From Aequoribacter sp049615385 (GTDB lineage: Bacteria > Pseudomonadota > Gammaproteobacteria > Pseudomonadales > Halieaceae), in NCBI RefSeq assembly GCF_049615385.1, contig NZ_JBMZFL010000001.1: a DNA stretch of 64,000 nt, one strand, 5' to 3'. The position numbers and the translations under genes were made by a program. Each line of letters opens with the position of its first letter. The first letter of the stretch is position 1. The notes under the pieces were generated by a model. It saw nothing but the letters and a program-made list of their open reading frames with translations. It ran no database searches and was not told where the DNA came from. Of this stretch, positions 44,143 to 53,062 are shown piece after piece.

Positions 44143-44734
44143 GCTCGACGGTAGGCAGTGAGGGACGCGCAAACTCTGATAAATCGTGTCCTTCCTCGGC
44201 TAGCTGATAGGCGCTAAGATTGAAGCGTTTAGCAGGTAAAATGACCCGTCCCATGGGCTCGGAGTTGTTGCTAATACGCAGGTGGTTAGTATTGGGTACT
44301 TCCCCGGTTTGAGGTTCTGGTGGCGCGTTGTAGACGCCGGGTTCGAGGGCATTGAGATGCTCAGTATTCACCCGAATAGCAGCTACTTTCGGTCGCTCTT
44401 CTGGGCGCAGAATGAGGCTCCCTGGGGGGCTTAAATCGAATGCCCCGGAGTTTGTGGGCCGCTGAAACGTGCGGGGGTCGCTGCTTGTTCGCGATGATTG
44501 AGCAATGGCTCTTTTGCGAACTAAAGGTTTGGCGCCAGCTTTACGCAGCGCGCTGGCATAGCGTTTGGCGCCCGCCTCGTTGAGACCCCCTTTAACCTTT
44601 TGCTCTTTACCTGAGAACAGTAAATCCAGAATGGCGTTGTTGGCTTTGAACAGCTCTTGGAGATTCTCGCGCACCTCTTGCTGTTCAAAACCTGGCAGGC
44701 ACTGCCCGTCAAAATAAACGTCGAATTCTGTCAT
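44105..44734 (-). CDS. Conserved-looking hypothetical protein with a short N-terminal domain
   Basis: ATG 44734 after AAGG gives 209 residues. The N-terminal 75 residues (TEFDVYFDGQCLPGFEQQEV, then LFSGKEQKVKGGLNEAGAKR and ALRKAGAKPLVRK) form a compact alpha/beta domain of a type I have seen at the start of uncharacterised gammaproteobacterial proteins. The rest is low-complexity and Pro/Ser-rich, ending with LPTVEPMLELDLAPMTE. There are no membrane segments. It converges with the sensor kinase (38-nt overlap) and is divergent from bolA. Its function is unknown. Confidence 0.7.
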   Translation of the reverse strand: MTEFDVYFDGQCLPGFEQQEVRENLQELFKANNAILDLLFSGKEQKVKGGLNEAGAKRYASALRKAGAKPLVRKRAIAQSSRTSSDPRTFQRPTNSGAFDLSPPGSLILRPEERPKVAAIRVNTEHLNALEPGVYNAPPEPQTGEVPNTNHLRISNNSEPMGRVILPAKRFNLSAYQLAEEGHDLSEFARPSLPTVEPMLELDLAPMTE

Positions 44735-44880
44735 TGTGTGCCTTGATACCACGTGACTGGATTGAATAACGGAAAGACTAGAGAACTTGTGGCGGCGTTT
44801 CAACTGAATTGTGACAGATTGTGTTCTCCTAGACTTTGCTGTATCGGGTATACTTTGCGTTTTTTCGAAAGGATCTATTA

Positions 44881-45192
44881 ATGACTATAGAGGCTACACT
44901 TCGGTCGCGGGTGAGCGACGCGTTCCCGCAAGCGCTGGTGTTATTAGAGAACGAGAGTCATAAACATAACGTGCCTGAGGGTTCCGAGACACATTTTGGC
45001 ATGACCGTGGTTGCCGAAGAGTTTGAGGCCATGCCCCGTGTAAAAAGGCACCAAGCGGTCTATGGTTTGGTGTCTGACTTGCTTGACGGGCCAGTACACG
45101 CTCTAGCCTTACACTTGTACACACCAAAGCAGTGGGGAGAGCGCAACCAGCAAAGTCCAATGTCACCAGAGTGTTTAGGAGGTGGTCGATGA
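44881..45192 (+). CDS. bolA: BolA-family protein
   Basis: ATG 44881 following GAAAGGA gives 103 residues; a longer in-frame start at 44836 lacks family residues. The class II KH-like BolA fold is indicated by NESHKHNVPEGSETHFGMTVV and the region RVKRHQAVYGLV with the conserved histidine. BolA proteins bind monothiol glutaredoxins and [2Fe-2S] clusters and influence morphology and biofilm formation. It is translationally coupled to trhO by an ATGA overlap. Confidence 0.93.
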   Translation: MTIEATLRSRVSDAFPQALVLLENESHKHNVPEGSETHFGMTVVAEEFEAMPRVKRHQAVYGLVSDLLDGPVHALALHLYTPKQWGERNQQSPMSPECLGGGR

Positions 45193-46166
45193 CACAAGAT
45201 CCAAAACACGAGCAGGCTGACGACATTGTCGTCGCTGCTATGTATCGTTTTGTGAGTTTGCCCAATTATCAGGCCTTACGTGAGCCGATACTGGAAACCT
45301 GCCTTAGCTTGGGCATAAAAGGGACCCTACTACTTGCGCATGAGGGTATCAACGGTACGGTGTCTGGTACTCGAGAGAGAATGAGTCAACTGCTGAATTA
45401 TTTGCGAGCATTACCCGGGCTTGAGGCGCTAGAGCACAAAGAATCTTATTACCAAGAAAAGCCTTTTTATCGAATGAAGGTGAAGCTTAAAAAAGAAATT
45501 GTAACTATGGGGGTTGAGGGTATTGATCCCAACGTTGTGGTGGGGCGCTACGTCGAGCCCAAGGATTGGAATGAGCTCATTTCTGATCCCGATGTGGTAC
45601 TGGTGGATACTCGCAACGATTACGAATTTGAAATTGGGACGTTCGAGGGGGCACTTGATCCTAAGACTACGACCTTTAGAGAATTTCCTGCGTACGTTGA
45701 AAAAAACATGGACCCCGCGAAACATAAAAAAGTCGCGATGTTTTGTACGGGTGGCATTCGATGCGAGAAAGCGACCGCCTATATGCTTGAACAGGGGTTC
45801 GACGAGGTTTACCACTTGAAGGGAGGCATTCTTAAGTATCTTGAGGAAGTGCCAGAGACCGAATCCAAATGGCAGGGTGAATGCTTCGTCTTTGACAATC
45901 GGGTTTCTGTCAACCATCGCCTCGAAAAAGGACAGTACGATCAATGTCACGGCTGTCGCCACCCGATCACTGAAGAGCAAAAGCTCGATTTTCGCTATCA
46001 AAAAGGGGTTTGTTGCCCGCGCTGTTATGATCAGTTAACCGAAGATCAAAAGCTTCGGTTTGCAGAGCGGCAGAAACAAATTGAACTGGCGGCTTTGCGT
46101 AAAGAGCATCATATTGGTGCAGCTCCGCCTGATCGGCAGCGTCACGGCAAGGTTGTGTCAGAGTAG
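45189..46166 (+). CDS. trhO: tRNA uridine(34) hydroxylase TrhO (rhodanese domain)
   Basis: ATG 45189 overlaps the bolA stop and gives 325 residues. The UPF0176/YceA family order is an N-terminal acylphosphatase-like domain (LAHEGINGTVSG), a rhodanese domain with the active cysteine in MFCTGGIRCEKA, and a C-terminal cysteine motif (CHGCRHPITEEQ, CCPRCYDQL) that may bind metal. TrhO makes 5-hydroxyuridine at tRNA position 34 using oxygen. Its last codons overlap the end of the convergent protease gene by 9 nt. Confidence 0.94.
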   Translation: MTQDPKHEQADDIVVAAMYRFVSLPNYQALREPILETCLSLGIKGTLLLAHEGINGTVSGTRERMSQLLNYLRALPGLEALEHKESYYQEKPFYRMKVKLKKEIVTMGVEGIDPNVVVGRYVEPKDWNELISDPDVVLVDTRNDYEFEIGTFEGALDPKTTTFREFPAYVEKNMDPAKHKKVAMFCTGGIRCEKATAYMLEQGFDEVYHLKGGILKYLEEVPETESKWQGECFVFDNRVSVNHRLEKGQYDQCHGCRHPITEEQKLDFRYQKGVCCPRCYDQLTEDQKLRFAERQKQIELAALRKEHHIGAAPPDRQRHGKVVSE

Positions 46167-46883
46167 CTTTGCCCCGAAGGCGCCTCTCCAGCGTTGCGGT
46201 AGTCTCGCGCTAGGAAAGCTTATCGTAAAAGCTTGGCTGTCGCCCTGTGATATTACCCCGACGATACCTGCCATCGACTGATGGATTTGCACGATTGGAC
46301 CACCAGAGGCGCCTTTAGAGGTGGTGCATCGTGTCCATTCGTTCTCGCCATTTGCCTCACAGGAATCATCAAATGAGAGGTGCTGGCGGCCATTCGGTAA
46401 GGCGAGCGCGAACCCCGCAGCGGTTGCGGGCTGGTTTTTGTCGGTCGTCATTAAAGTGAGACCCGCCAGATGTGCTGAACTGGGAGAGTCGCTAAGTTTT
46501 AGCAAAGCCCAGTCGCTGGAAATGCTGCCGCCGCTATCAACTAAGCGTGCTCTGTAGGCCTTGTGGCGTGATTGAGAGTGCGGAAAGTAAACAGTGAGGT
46601 CTCGACTCAAGTCTTGGTAATGTTCAACGCAATGCCAAGCGCTGATCATAAACCTGGGCTGTGACGTTTTGGCACTTTTTAGTAAGGTGCCGCTACAGTA
46701 CTCGATGTAGTGTCGCGCGCGGCCTTGCTCGTATTTGATGGCGGGCACTTCAATGTTGGCGACATTTGCCATCCATTTGGGTGCCTTCGCGTCGAAGCGC
46801 TGACGCGGGAATTCTGCCTCGCTTGCAAAACTCAGCTCCACCATTAGTAACGCGCAGAGCAGACCTTTCCAGGGGCATAACAC
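46158..46883 (-). CDS. Exported trypsin-like serine protease
   Basis: The 241-residue protein starts with a signal peptide (LLCALLMVELSFASEA). The catalytic triad of family S1 is visible: His in MISAWHCVEH, Asp in SSDWALLKL and Ser in KGASGGPIV. A pair of cysteines (SCEANGENEWTRC) probably forms a disulfide. It is short and lacks PDZ domains, so it is not DegP-like. It likely acts in the periplasm or outside the cell. It sits 1 nt after the sthA stop-side neighbour and converges with trhO. Confidence 0.85.
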   Translation of the reverse strand: MLCPWKGLLCALLMVELSFASEAEFPRQRFDAKAPKWMANVANIEVPAIKYEQGRARHYIEYCSGTLLKSAKTSQPRFMISAWHCVEHYQDLSRDLTVYFPHSQSRHKAYRARLVDSGGSISSDWALLKLSDSPSSAHLAGLTLMTTDKNQPATAAGFALALPNGRQHLSFDDSCEANGENEWTRCTTSKGASGGPIVQIHQSMAGIVGVISQGDSQAFTISFPSARLPQRWRGAFGAKLL

Positions 46884-46884
46884 G

Positions 46885-48279
46885 CTAGTAGCCTGTGAGT
46901 CTATTCAAGCCATTTAAAGCAGCAATGCGATAAGCCTCGGCCATCGTCGGGTAATTAAATGTCGTTTCGACAAAATAGCGGATGGTGTTCGCAGTTTCAG
47001 GTTGCTTCATGATCGCTTGGCCGATATGAATAATTTCGGTCGCTTCGGCGCCAAAACAGTGAATGCCTAAAATCCTGAGCGTACTTGGACAAAACAGTAT
47101 TTTTAACATTCCTGTACCTTCGCCCGAGATTTGACCTCGGGCTGTGTCTTTGAAAAAGGCACGCCCCACCTCGAAAGGTATTCTATTGTCGGTGAGTTCT
47201 CGCTCGGTACGTCCGACCGAGCTGATCTCGGGTATTGTATAAATACCGGTTGGAACATCGTCGACGAAACGAACGTCCTTGTCATTGGAGGAGGCGGCGG
47301 CACGACCCTGGTCGTAAGCTGCGCTCGCGAGACTGGGCGAGCCTATAACATCGCCAACGGCATAAATATTCGGCACATCGGTTTGGTAGCGTTGGTTCAC
47401 TTTGATCTGGCCGCGCCCATCGCTGCTTAAGCCTATGTTCTCTAGCCCCAAATTTTGTGTGTTGCCACTTCTGCCGTTACACCACAGCAGTGCATCACCG
47501 CGAATGATTTTTCCAGACTGCAAGTGCAGTGAAATGCCTTCTTGATTGGCTTCTACTCGTTCATAAACCTCGCGATGGCGGACCATAACGCCAGACTCCC
47601 GCAGGTGGTAATCGAGAGCGACTGATATTTCATCATCAAGAAACGCCAAGAGATTTTCGAAACTGTTGATAAGTTCGACCTTGATGCCTAAGCCGCTGAA
47701 AATCGACGCATATTCGCACCCAATCACGCCCGCTCCGTAAATAATGAGCTTACGAGGTGTATGCTCCAGGCTTAAAATGGTGTCGCTATCGTATACTCGA
47801 GAATGTTCGAAGGGGACATCGGGCGGGTGGTACGGACGGCTACCTGTCGCAATCACGAATTCTTGAGAATGTAATTCTTCGACCGAGCCATCAGCTCTGG
47901 TTACCGATAGATGTTGATCGTTGATAAACTTGGCGTGACCTTTGTATACAGCGATATTGTTACGGCCATAGAATTTGCTTCGCATATCGACCTGTTGCTC
48001 GACCACCGAAATTGCGTGTTTCAAAACGGTAGGGTAGGGAATTTGCCGACTGTGGCCTATCTCACGGAATAAGGTTCCGTTATTGAAGCGCATTAGCTGC
48101 TTCACGGTGTGCCGCAAGGCTTTCGAGGGGATAGTGCCTTTATGCGTACACGCCCCGCCGACTTGAGTATTGACTTCGATGACTGCCACTTTCTTGTGTT
48201 GTTTCGCAGCATTTAGTGCTGCCGATTCACCCGCAGGCCCGCTGCCGATCACAACCAGATCAAACCCTGTTTTTGGCAT
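46885..48279 (-). CDS. sthA: Soluble NAD(P)+ transhydrogenase
   Basis: The 464-residue flavoprotein starts with VVIGSGPAGESAALNAAKQ (FAD) and has the motif GGACTHKGTIPSKALRH. Only one of the two redox cysteines of disulfide reductases is present, as in soluble transhydrogenases. The NAD(P) site IIYGAGVIGCEYASI and a C-terminal dimerisation domain follow. It balances NADPH and NADH in the cytoplasm. It is divergent from ompW across a 248-nt gap that holds two Fnr-type boxes. Confidence 0.95.
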   Translation of the reverse strand: MPKTGFDLVVIGSGPAGESAALNAAKQHKKVAVIEVNTQVGGACTHKGTIPSKALRHTVKQLMRFNNGTLFREIGHSRQIPYPTVLKHAISVVEQQVDMRSKFYGRNNIAVYKGHAKFINDQHLSVTRADGSVEELHSQEFVIATGSRPYHPPDVPFEHSRVYDSDTILSLEHTPRKLIIYGAGVIGCEYASIFSGLGIKVELINSFENLLAFLDDEISVALDYHLRESGVMVRHREVYERVEANQEGISLHLQSGKIIRGDALLWCNGRSGNTQNLGLENIGLSSDGRGQIKVNQRYQTDVPNIYAVGDVIGSPSLASAAYDQGRAAASSNDKDVRFVDDVPTGIYTIPEISSVGRTERELTDNRIPFEVGRAFFKDTARGQISGEGTGMLKILFCPSTLRILGIHCFGAEATEIIHIGQAIMKQPETANTIRYFVETTFNYPTMAEAYRIAALNGLNRLTGY

Positions 48280-48380
48280 TACTTATACAACTTTGTAGTT
48301 AAAGGGTAAGTTTAAACACTCTTTCAATTGCGAACAATGCGCCAAAAGTCGAGTCTTCGTTATCTAATGTCTACCTGACC

Positions 48381-48394
48381 TTGATGTGCGTCAA
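48381..48394 (+). promoter_or_regulatory. Distal Fnr/Anr box upstream of ompW
   Basis: TTGAT-GTGC-GTCAA matches the Fnr consensus TTGAT-N4-ATCAA with one difference. It is centred 51 bp (about five helical turns) upstream of the proximal box, near -92 relative to the inferred ompW start point. Confidence 0.7.
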
Positions 48395-48431
48395 TAATCG
48401 AAACGTCGGAGTCTCGTGCATCTTTAGGACT

Positions 48432-48472
48432 TTGACCCTGATCAATATCCGAATTCCTCAGCACATTAAGAT
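48432..48472 (+). promoter_or_regulatory. Class II Fnr promoter of ompW
   Basis: TTGAC-CCTG-ATCAA (48432-48445) matches the Fnr consensus with one difference. TAAGAT (48467-48472) is centred 31 nt downstream, where a class II Fnr promoter has its -10 hexamer, which puts the start near 48479. Fnr regulation of ompW is known in E. coli. The promoter call is from sequence pattern only. Confidence 0.72.
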
Positions 48473-48527
48473 GATCCCATGGATGAACAAATCGTTCGAT
48501 ATCCGAAGACTTAGAGAAGGAGTGGTT

Positions 48528-49220
48528 ATGAAGAAAAAAGCTTGGATTTCACCTCTGTTGGTAGCCGCCGGTGTGGCGATGGCGGCGGGCAATGTCAATG
48601 CTTATGAAGCGGGTGACTGGATTGTCCGTGCAGGTGCCGTGACTGTAGCCCCCGATGAGAAAAGTGACCCAGTGGTTCTTCCCACCGCTCCGGCTACCGT
48701 GTTGCCTGGTGTCTCGGTCGATAACGACACCCAGCTATCGCTTATGGGTATTTACATGTTGAGCGATAGTTTAGGTCTTGAGGTGCTGGCGGCAACGCCC
48801 TTTAGTCATGATATTCGGCTTAACGGTGCAAATATACCCGCTGGCGACACCAAACACTTGCCGCCAACAGTCAGTTTGCAGTGGTATCCACGTGGCAACA
48901 GTCAGGGCTGGCAACCTTATTTAGGTCTAGGTCTTAATTACACGACTTTCTTTAGTGAGGACCCTTCACAAGAATTAACCGATGCCGTTGGTGCTTTGCT
49001 GGGTGCAAATCGAGTGGGCTTGCAGCTCGAGGATTCTTTTGGGTTGGCAGCTCAAGCAGGTGTTGATATTCCCCTGAATGATAAGTGGTCCCTGAATTTC
49101 GGGATTTGGTGGGTAGATATCGATACAACGGCCAAGGTTAAGACGGATGTGGGTACGGTAAAATTTGACGTCGAATTAGACCCCATGGTCTACAACATCG
49201 GTATTGCTTACCGGTTTTAA
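48528..49220 (+). CDS. ompW: OmpW-family outer membrane protein
   Basis: ATG 48528 after AAGGAG gives 230 residues; a longer in-frame start would lie within the promoter. The signal peptide (SPLLVAAGVAMAAGNVNA) is followed by an eight-stranded barrel pattern with AGDWIVRAGAVTVAP, PTVSLQWYPR and the terminal NIGIAYRF. OmpW forms a small hydrophobic channel linked to stress and anaerobic growth. Two upstream Fnr boxes indicate oxygen-dependent control by the fnr gene in this window. A terminator follows. Confidence 0.94.
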   Translation: MKKKAWISPLLVAAGVAMAAGNVNAYEAGDWIVRAGAVTVAPDEKSDPVVLPTAPATVLPGVSVDNDTQLSLMGIYMLSDSLGLEVLAATPFSHDIRLNGANIPAGDTKHLPPTVSLQWYPRGNSQGWQPYLGLGLNYTTFFSEDPSQELTDAVGALLGANRVGLQLEDSFGLAAQAGVDIPLNDKWSLNFGIWWVDIDTTAKVKTDVGTVKFDVELDPMVYNIGIAYRF

Positions 49221-49227
49221 GTCGCTA

Positions 49228-49278
49228 CGTGGTGTCCCCAACACCACAGCTTCGCCCCGCATTAGCGGGGCTTTTTTT
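49228..49278 (+). terminator. Double-hairpin terminator after ompW
   Basis: GTGGTGT-CCCCA-ACACCAC (from about 49229) is followed by GCCCCGC-ATTA-GCGGGGC (49254-49271) and a run of seven T. The second hairpin with the T tract is a strong intrinsic terminator for ompW. It ends at the stop codon of the opposite-strand gene. Confidence 0.9.
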
Positions 49279-49936
49279 AATGCATGCTGTGACGCAGTAG
49301 CATGAACAGATTCAGGATGCCCCAAGCACACAGGGACGCGCCAATAGCCTGTCTCACCCAGAGCTTCTTGAAGAATCGAGAAACCCAGTTGGCCCCAAGG
49401 CTAGCCGTGAGCATGGCGGGTAGGGTCCCAAGACCAAAAAATAGCATTAACACAGCAGAATCCATGGCATTTGCGTGCGCAGATGCCCAGGCTAAAGCGC
49501 TGTATATGAGTCCGCAGGGTAGAAATCCCCATGCGGCCCCAAGTGCCAACGCTTGTGGTATTTTCCTGGCGGGTAGTAGTGGACGACTAAGGTTTTGTAT
49601 TGGCCTCCAGATGACCGCGCCCAGGCGCTCGAAATGTTTCAGTCCGAACCACCAATTCGCCGTATACAGGCCCATTGCTATTAACATAAGTGCCGCTATT
49701 ATACGCAGTCCCATGCGCCAAACGGGTAGGTCGAGCATGCTAGCGGCTGCGCCTAAGAAGAAGCCTAGCGCCGCATAACTAGTAATTCGACCCGCTTGGT
49801 AGGCTAGGATCAAACTGCGACGATTGCGAGATCCAATGCCGATAGCACTGGCAATGCCCCCACACATACCAATGCAATGACCGGCGCCGGCTAGCCCCAA
49901 CAGACTCGCAGCTACTAGGTTGGCTTCAGTGATCAT
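49277..49936 (-). CDS. TauE/SafE-like membrane protein of the cco cluster
   Basis: ATG 49936 gives 219 residues; a longer frame overlaps ccoS fully and is not used. Six or so transmembrane helices begin with ASLLGLAGAGHCIGMCGGIA, the hallmark of the 'urease-accessory-like/sulfite exporter' proteins found at the end of ccoGHIS operons. Such proteins are thought to help copper delivery or export in cbb3 oxidase maturation. The GHCxGMCGG motif could bind a metal. It overlaps ccoS by 11 nt. Confidence 0.9.
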   Translation of the reverse strand: MITEANLVAASLLGLAGAGHCIGMCGGIASAIGIGSRNRRSLILAYQAGRITSYAALGFFLGAAASMLDLPVWRMGLRIIAALMLIAMGLYTANWWFGLKHFERLGAVIWRPIQNLSRPLLPARKIPQALALGAAWGFLPCGLIYSALAWASAHANAMDSAVLMLFFGLGTLPAMLTASLGANWVSRFFKKLWVRQAIGASLCAWGILNLFMLLRHSMH

Positions 49937-50093
49937 TGGTGTCCTTGGTGTCAGCGTGGTCGTCTTCAAAAATGATGTTGGCATCACGGTCTAGGTCGTT
50001 ATATTGTCCGGACTGAATGGCCCACAGCACGAGTTTGAGCGTCACCACGCAGAAGATTAGTGCGATTGGAATGAGAAAGTACAGTGTCGACAT
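49926..50093 (-). CDS. ccoS: cbb3 oxidase assembly protein CcoS
   Basis: The 55-residue reading frame from ATG 50093 starts STLYFLIPIALIFCVVTLK and has one transmembrane helix, the WAIQSGQYNDLDRDANIIF motif diagnostic of CcoS and an acidic tail. CcoS is needed for haem b and copper insertion into CcoN. It lies 10 nt after ccoI and overlaps the next gene by 11 nt. Confidence 0.93.
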   Translation of the reverse strand: MSTLYFLIPIALIFCVVTLKLVLWAIQSGQYNDLDRDANIIFEDDHADTKDTNDH

Positions 50094-50103
50094 AATGACC
50101 TAC

Positions 50104-52578
50104 CTAAGCCATAGGGTGATTTTTTAGGCGCAGTGAATTGAAGACGACAATGAGCGAACTGAGCGACATTCCTAGCGCAGCTAGCCACGGTGGGATATGA
50201 CCTAGGCAAGCGAGAGGGATGGCAACAATATTGTAGCCCAGTGCCCACATCAGATTCTGTTGGATAATTTTTCGTGTTCGTAAGGCGAGACGATGAGCTA
50301 GTTTGATCGGTGTTAAATCAGAGTTGGTCACCACAATATCGGCTTTTGCGCGGGCCAAGTCGGTGGCTTGAGATACTGCGATTCCCGTATTCGCTTGCGC
50401 TAGCACGGCCGCATCGTTGATACCGTCTCCTACCATCAAAACCTTTCGGCCCTGGTGCTGCAAATCATCTAGGTACGCTAATTTTTGCTCTGGACTTAAT
50501 CCAAAGGCGTAGGCGTCGAAGGGTAAAGCTGTTGCCAAGCTGTGGGCACTGGCATCACCGGTCAACAGCAGTGTGCGAATGCCTGCGTCTCGGTAATACT
50601 CTACTAGGGCTTTGGCATCGGGTCGAAGTTTGTCCTGTAAGCCGAACAGAGCCACAATATTGCTGTCAATGCTGAGACCGATCCAATGAAGAGCTTCGGT
50701 TGGCCAGGGCGAGGGGAGTTTAGCTTGGGCTAAAAATGCCGCGTTACCTATTTCTAAGCGCTGGCCTTTATACATGAAGCTAAGTCCTTGCGCCTCACGT
50801 TGAGGTCTGCACTCAGAGTCGGATTCTAACAGCGCGCTGATAGCACTTTTTAGACTCTCATCGACGTGTTCATAGTCGACTGTGCCGGAAAAAGCGCTCG
50901 CAATGGGGTGGGCGCTGTGGGATTGCAAAGCTTGAGCTAAAACGAAGTACTCACTCGCTTTGAGCTTGCCAAAACTGAGCGCCTTGACGCACTCAAATTG
51001 GCCGTCGGTCAGTGTTCCTGTCTTGTCAAAGATCACGGTGTCGATGTGGCTGAGTTGCTCAATCGCATTGTCACCGCGGATGATGGCGCCCACTTGACGC
51101 AAACTTTGCGCCGCGGTAGTCAGCGCTGCCGGTGTCGCTAGACCAAGGGCACAGGGGCAACTGACGACCAATACCGACAATGCAATCCAAAAGGCGTTGT
51201 GGGGTTCATGCTGCCACCAATAATAGGCGGTTGCGCTCGCAATAGTCAGAACCCCGAGGATAAACACGCCAGCAATACGATCGGCTAGCTGGGCAATTTT
51301 TGGCTTTTGGGTCTCGGCGAAGCTTATCGCGTTCTCGAGGGCTTTGAGTTTGGTTGAGTCGGGATCTGAGGTGACCTTTAGATCAATCGATTGTTTGAGA
51401 TTGAGCGTTCCCGCGAAAACGTGATCGCTGGTGGTAACCGCCCTTGGTACTGATTCGCCCGTGAACGTACTCTCGTCGATGTCGCTGTCACCACTTACGA
51501 CGATACCGTCGAGGGGTATGGTATCCCCCGCAAACACCCGTATTCGATCACCGTATTTCAGATCTCTGATTGAACAGTACTCAAGGGTATTTTCAATTAA
51601 GCGATTGGCGACACGGGGTAGGGTGTCCTGTATTTTCTGTAAGCTCAGGCTGCTGGCGAATCGGCTCCGGTGCTCGAAATAGCGTGCAACCAACAGAAAA
51701 AAAACAAACATGACGACAGAGTCAAAATAGACCTCGCCACTTGCGGTCACAGTGGCGTAGATTGACGCCCCTAAGGCTAGGCCTAGCGCGATAGAGATGG
51801 GTAGGTCCATCACCACGGCGCCATGTTTCAGATGAGACCATGCGGATCGAAAAAACGCCCCGCCACTGTACAGCGTAACAAACACGGCAATAGGTAAACT
51901 GACCCAGCGCATCAGTTGTTGATATTGGATTTCCATGCCTTGTATTGCGCCCGCGTGGAGGGCGATAGCGAACATGCCGACCTGCATCATGCCAAGGCCG
52001 GCCACAGCGAGGCGTTTTAGCATGAGCTTGTTTTCGAGTCCCAGGAGTTTGGTTCTTTCTGAGCTTTGGAAGGGTTGAACACGATACCCCAGTTTGCCAA
52101 TACTCTGCATGAGTTCGGTTAATGGGGTGCTCGAATCGACCTCTGCGTTAAGTGTTGATTCGCTCAAGCTTACTCGCGCCGCTTTTACACCGACGGTTCT
52201 GAGTGCTTGGCGTTCAACCAGCCAAGAACACGCTGCGCAGGTCATTCCTTGGATTAACAGCTGAACCGTGTGAGTATCTGTTGTGCTCGGATCACCCGTT
52301 GGTGTACCCAGTTCGCTAAAGTCGTACGAGTCGTAGCTCAGGTTCAGCAATTGTTCAGGCGGTGTTTCTGCGTAGTGTGTTCGCTGCGAGTAGAAGTGCG
52401 CCATGCCTGATTCGACGATCAGGTCAGCGACCGCCTTGCAACCAGCGCAACACATCGGCTGCTCTCGTCCCTCAATAACACTGCTAAAGGTCGAGGATTC
52501 ATTTACCGGCTCGCCACAGTGAAAGCATTCTGGAGCACCAGCCTTTACATTTGGCAAGATGATTTCAGGGGTCTCCAT
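50104..52578 (-). CDS. ccoI: Copper-translocating P-type ATPase CcoI
   Basis: ATG 52578 gives 824 residues; ATG 52596 would add six. The protein has an N-terminal cysteine-rich segment (CFHCGEPV, CCAGCKAV), a heavy-metal-associated domain with GMTCAACSW, eight membrane helices with SCPCALGLATPAAL, the phosphorylation site DKTGTLT and the hinge GDGINDAAVLAQA. The CPC motif and cco context mark a CopA2/FixI-type exporter that supplies copper for cbb3 oxidase assembly in the periplasm. It overlaps the end of ccoH. Confidence 0.95.
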   Translation of the reverse strand: METPEIILPNVKAGAPECFHCGEPVNESSTFSSVIEGREQPMCCAGCKAVADLIVESGMAHFYSQRTHYAETPPEQLLNLSYDSYDFSELGTPTGDPSTTDTHTVQLLIQGMTCAACSWLVERQALRTVGVKAARVSLSESTLNAEVDSSTPLTELMQSIGKLGYRVQPFQSSERTKLLGLENKLMLKRLAVAGLGMMQVGMFAIALHAGAIQGMEIQYQQLMRWVSLPIAVFVTLYSGGAFFRSAWSHLKHGAVVMDLPISIALGLALGASIYATVTASGEVYFDSVVMFVFFLLVARYFEHRSRFASSLSLQKIQDTLPRVANRLIENTLEYCSIRDLKYGDRIRVFAGDTIPLDGIVVSGDSDIDESTFTGESVPRAVTTSDHVFAGTLNLKQSIDLKVTSDPDSTKLKALENAISFAETQKPKIAQLADRIAGVFILGVLTIASATAYYWWQHEPHNAFWIALSVLVVSCPCALGLATPAALTTAAQSLRQVGAIIRGDNAIEQLSHIDTVIFDKTGTLTDGQFECVKALSFGKLKASEYFVLAQALQSHSAHPIASAFSGTVDYEHVDESLKSAISALLESDSECRPQREAQGLSFMYKGQRLEIGNAAFLAQAKLPSPWPTEALHWIGLSIDSNIVALFGLQDKLRPDAKALVEYYRDAGIRTLLLTGDASAHSLATALPFDAYAFGLSPEQKLAYLDDLQHQGRKVLMVGDGINDAAVLAQANTGIAVSQATDLARAKADIVVTNSDLTPIKLAHRLALRTRKIIQQNLMWALGYNIVAIPLACLGHIPPWLAALGMSLSSLIVVFNSLRLKNHPMA

Positions 52579-53062
52579 TACGGAAAGCTTTCTCATCGAT
52601 CACGCCAGAGACCAGCCAGTCTTCGGGCTCGGCGCCAGAAACACTCCAATGCCAAGCGTGTGAGACCTGTGTTGGTAAAGCGGCGAAGAAAACGCCATCG
52701 GGTCCGGGCAACAAGGTCAAAGTAAAGTCCTTGTCGGCTTCCATGGGATGTGCCAGCAACAGCGTCAGTTGGGAGCTTGGCGCGACATTCCGAGTGCTGA
52801 GAACAACCTGTTCACCCGCCAAGCGAAGAGTGATATCGATCCCCAGTCGCTGCGCGGCTTCACGATGCTCCAAACGTTGATTGATGGCCAGCCCAACTTT
52901 GTAGTAATCGTCTACGACCAAATCATCGGCATGACGAAAGGCGATCGATACCGTGATCAAGCTCGCGGTGACCACGGTGCCCAGAAGGGCGATGATAAAC
53001 CAAGGCCAAAACTCTTTATACCACGGCTGGCTGCTTAACGCTGAGGATATGGGTTTACTCAT
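52565..53062 (-). CDS. ccoH: FixH-family protein CcoH
   Basis: The 165-residue protein has one membrane helix (about 17-40, PWFIIALLGTVVTASLI), the FixH motif DDLVVDDYYKVGLAIN and a periplasmic domain. It is an assembly factor for cbb3 oxidase. Its ATG overlaps the ccoG stop (4 nt) and its end overlaps ccoI by 14 nt. Confidence 0.93.
   Translation of the reverse strand: MSKPISSALSSQPWYKEFWPWFIIALLGTVVTASLITVSIAFRHADDLVVDDYYKVGLAINQRLEHREAAQRLGIDITLRLAGEQVVLSTRNVAPSSQLTLLLAHPMEADKDFTLTLLPGPDGVFFAALPTQVSHAWHWSVSGAEPEDWLVSGVIDEKAFRNGDP

Noticed and set aside
48381..48527. Longer OmpW start at 48381
   Set aside because: It would begin inside an Fnr box and before the inferred transcription start. 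ATG 48528 has AAGGAG and begins a normal signal peptide.
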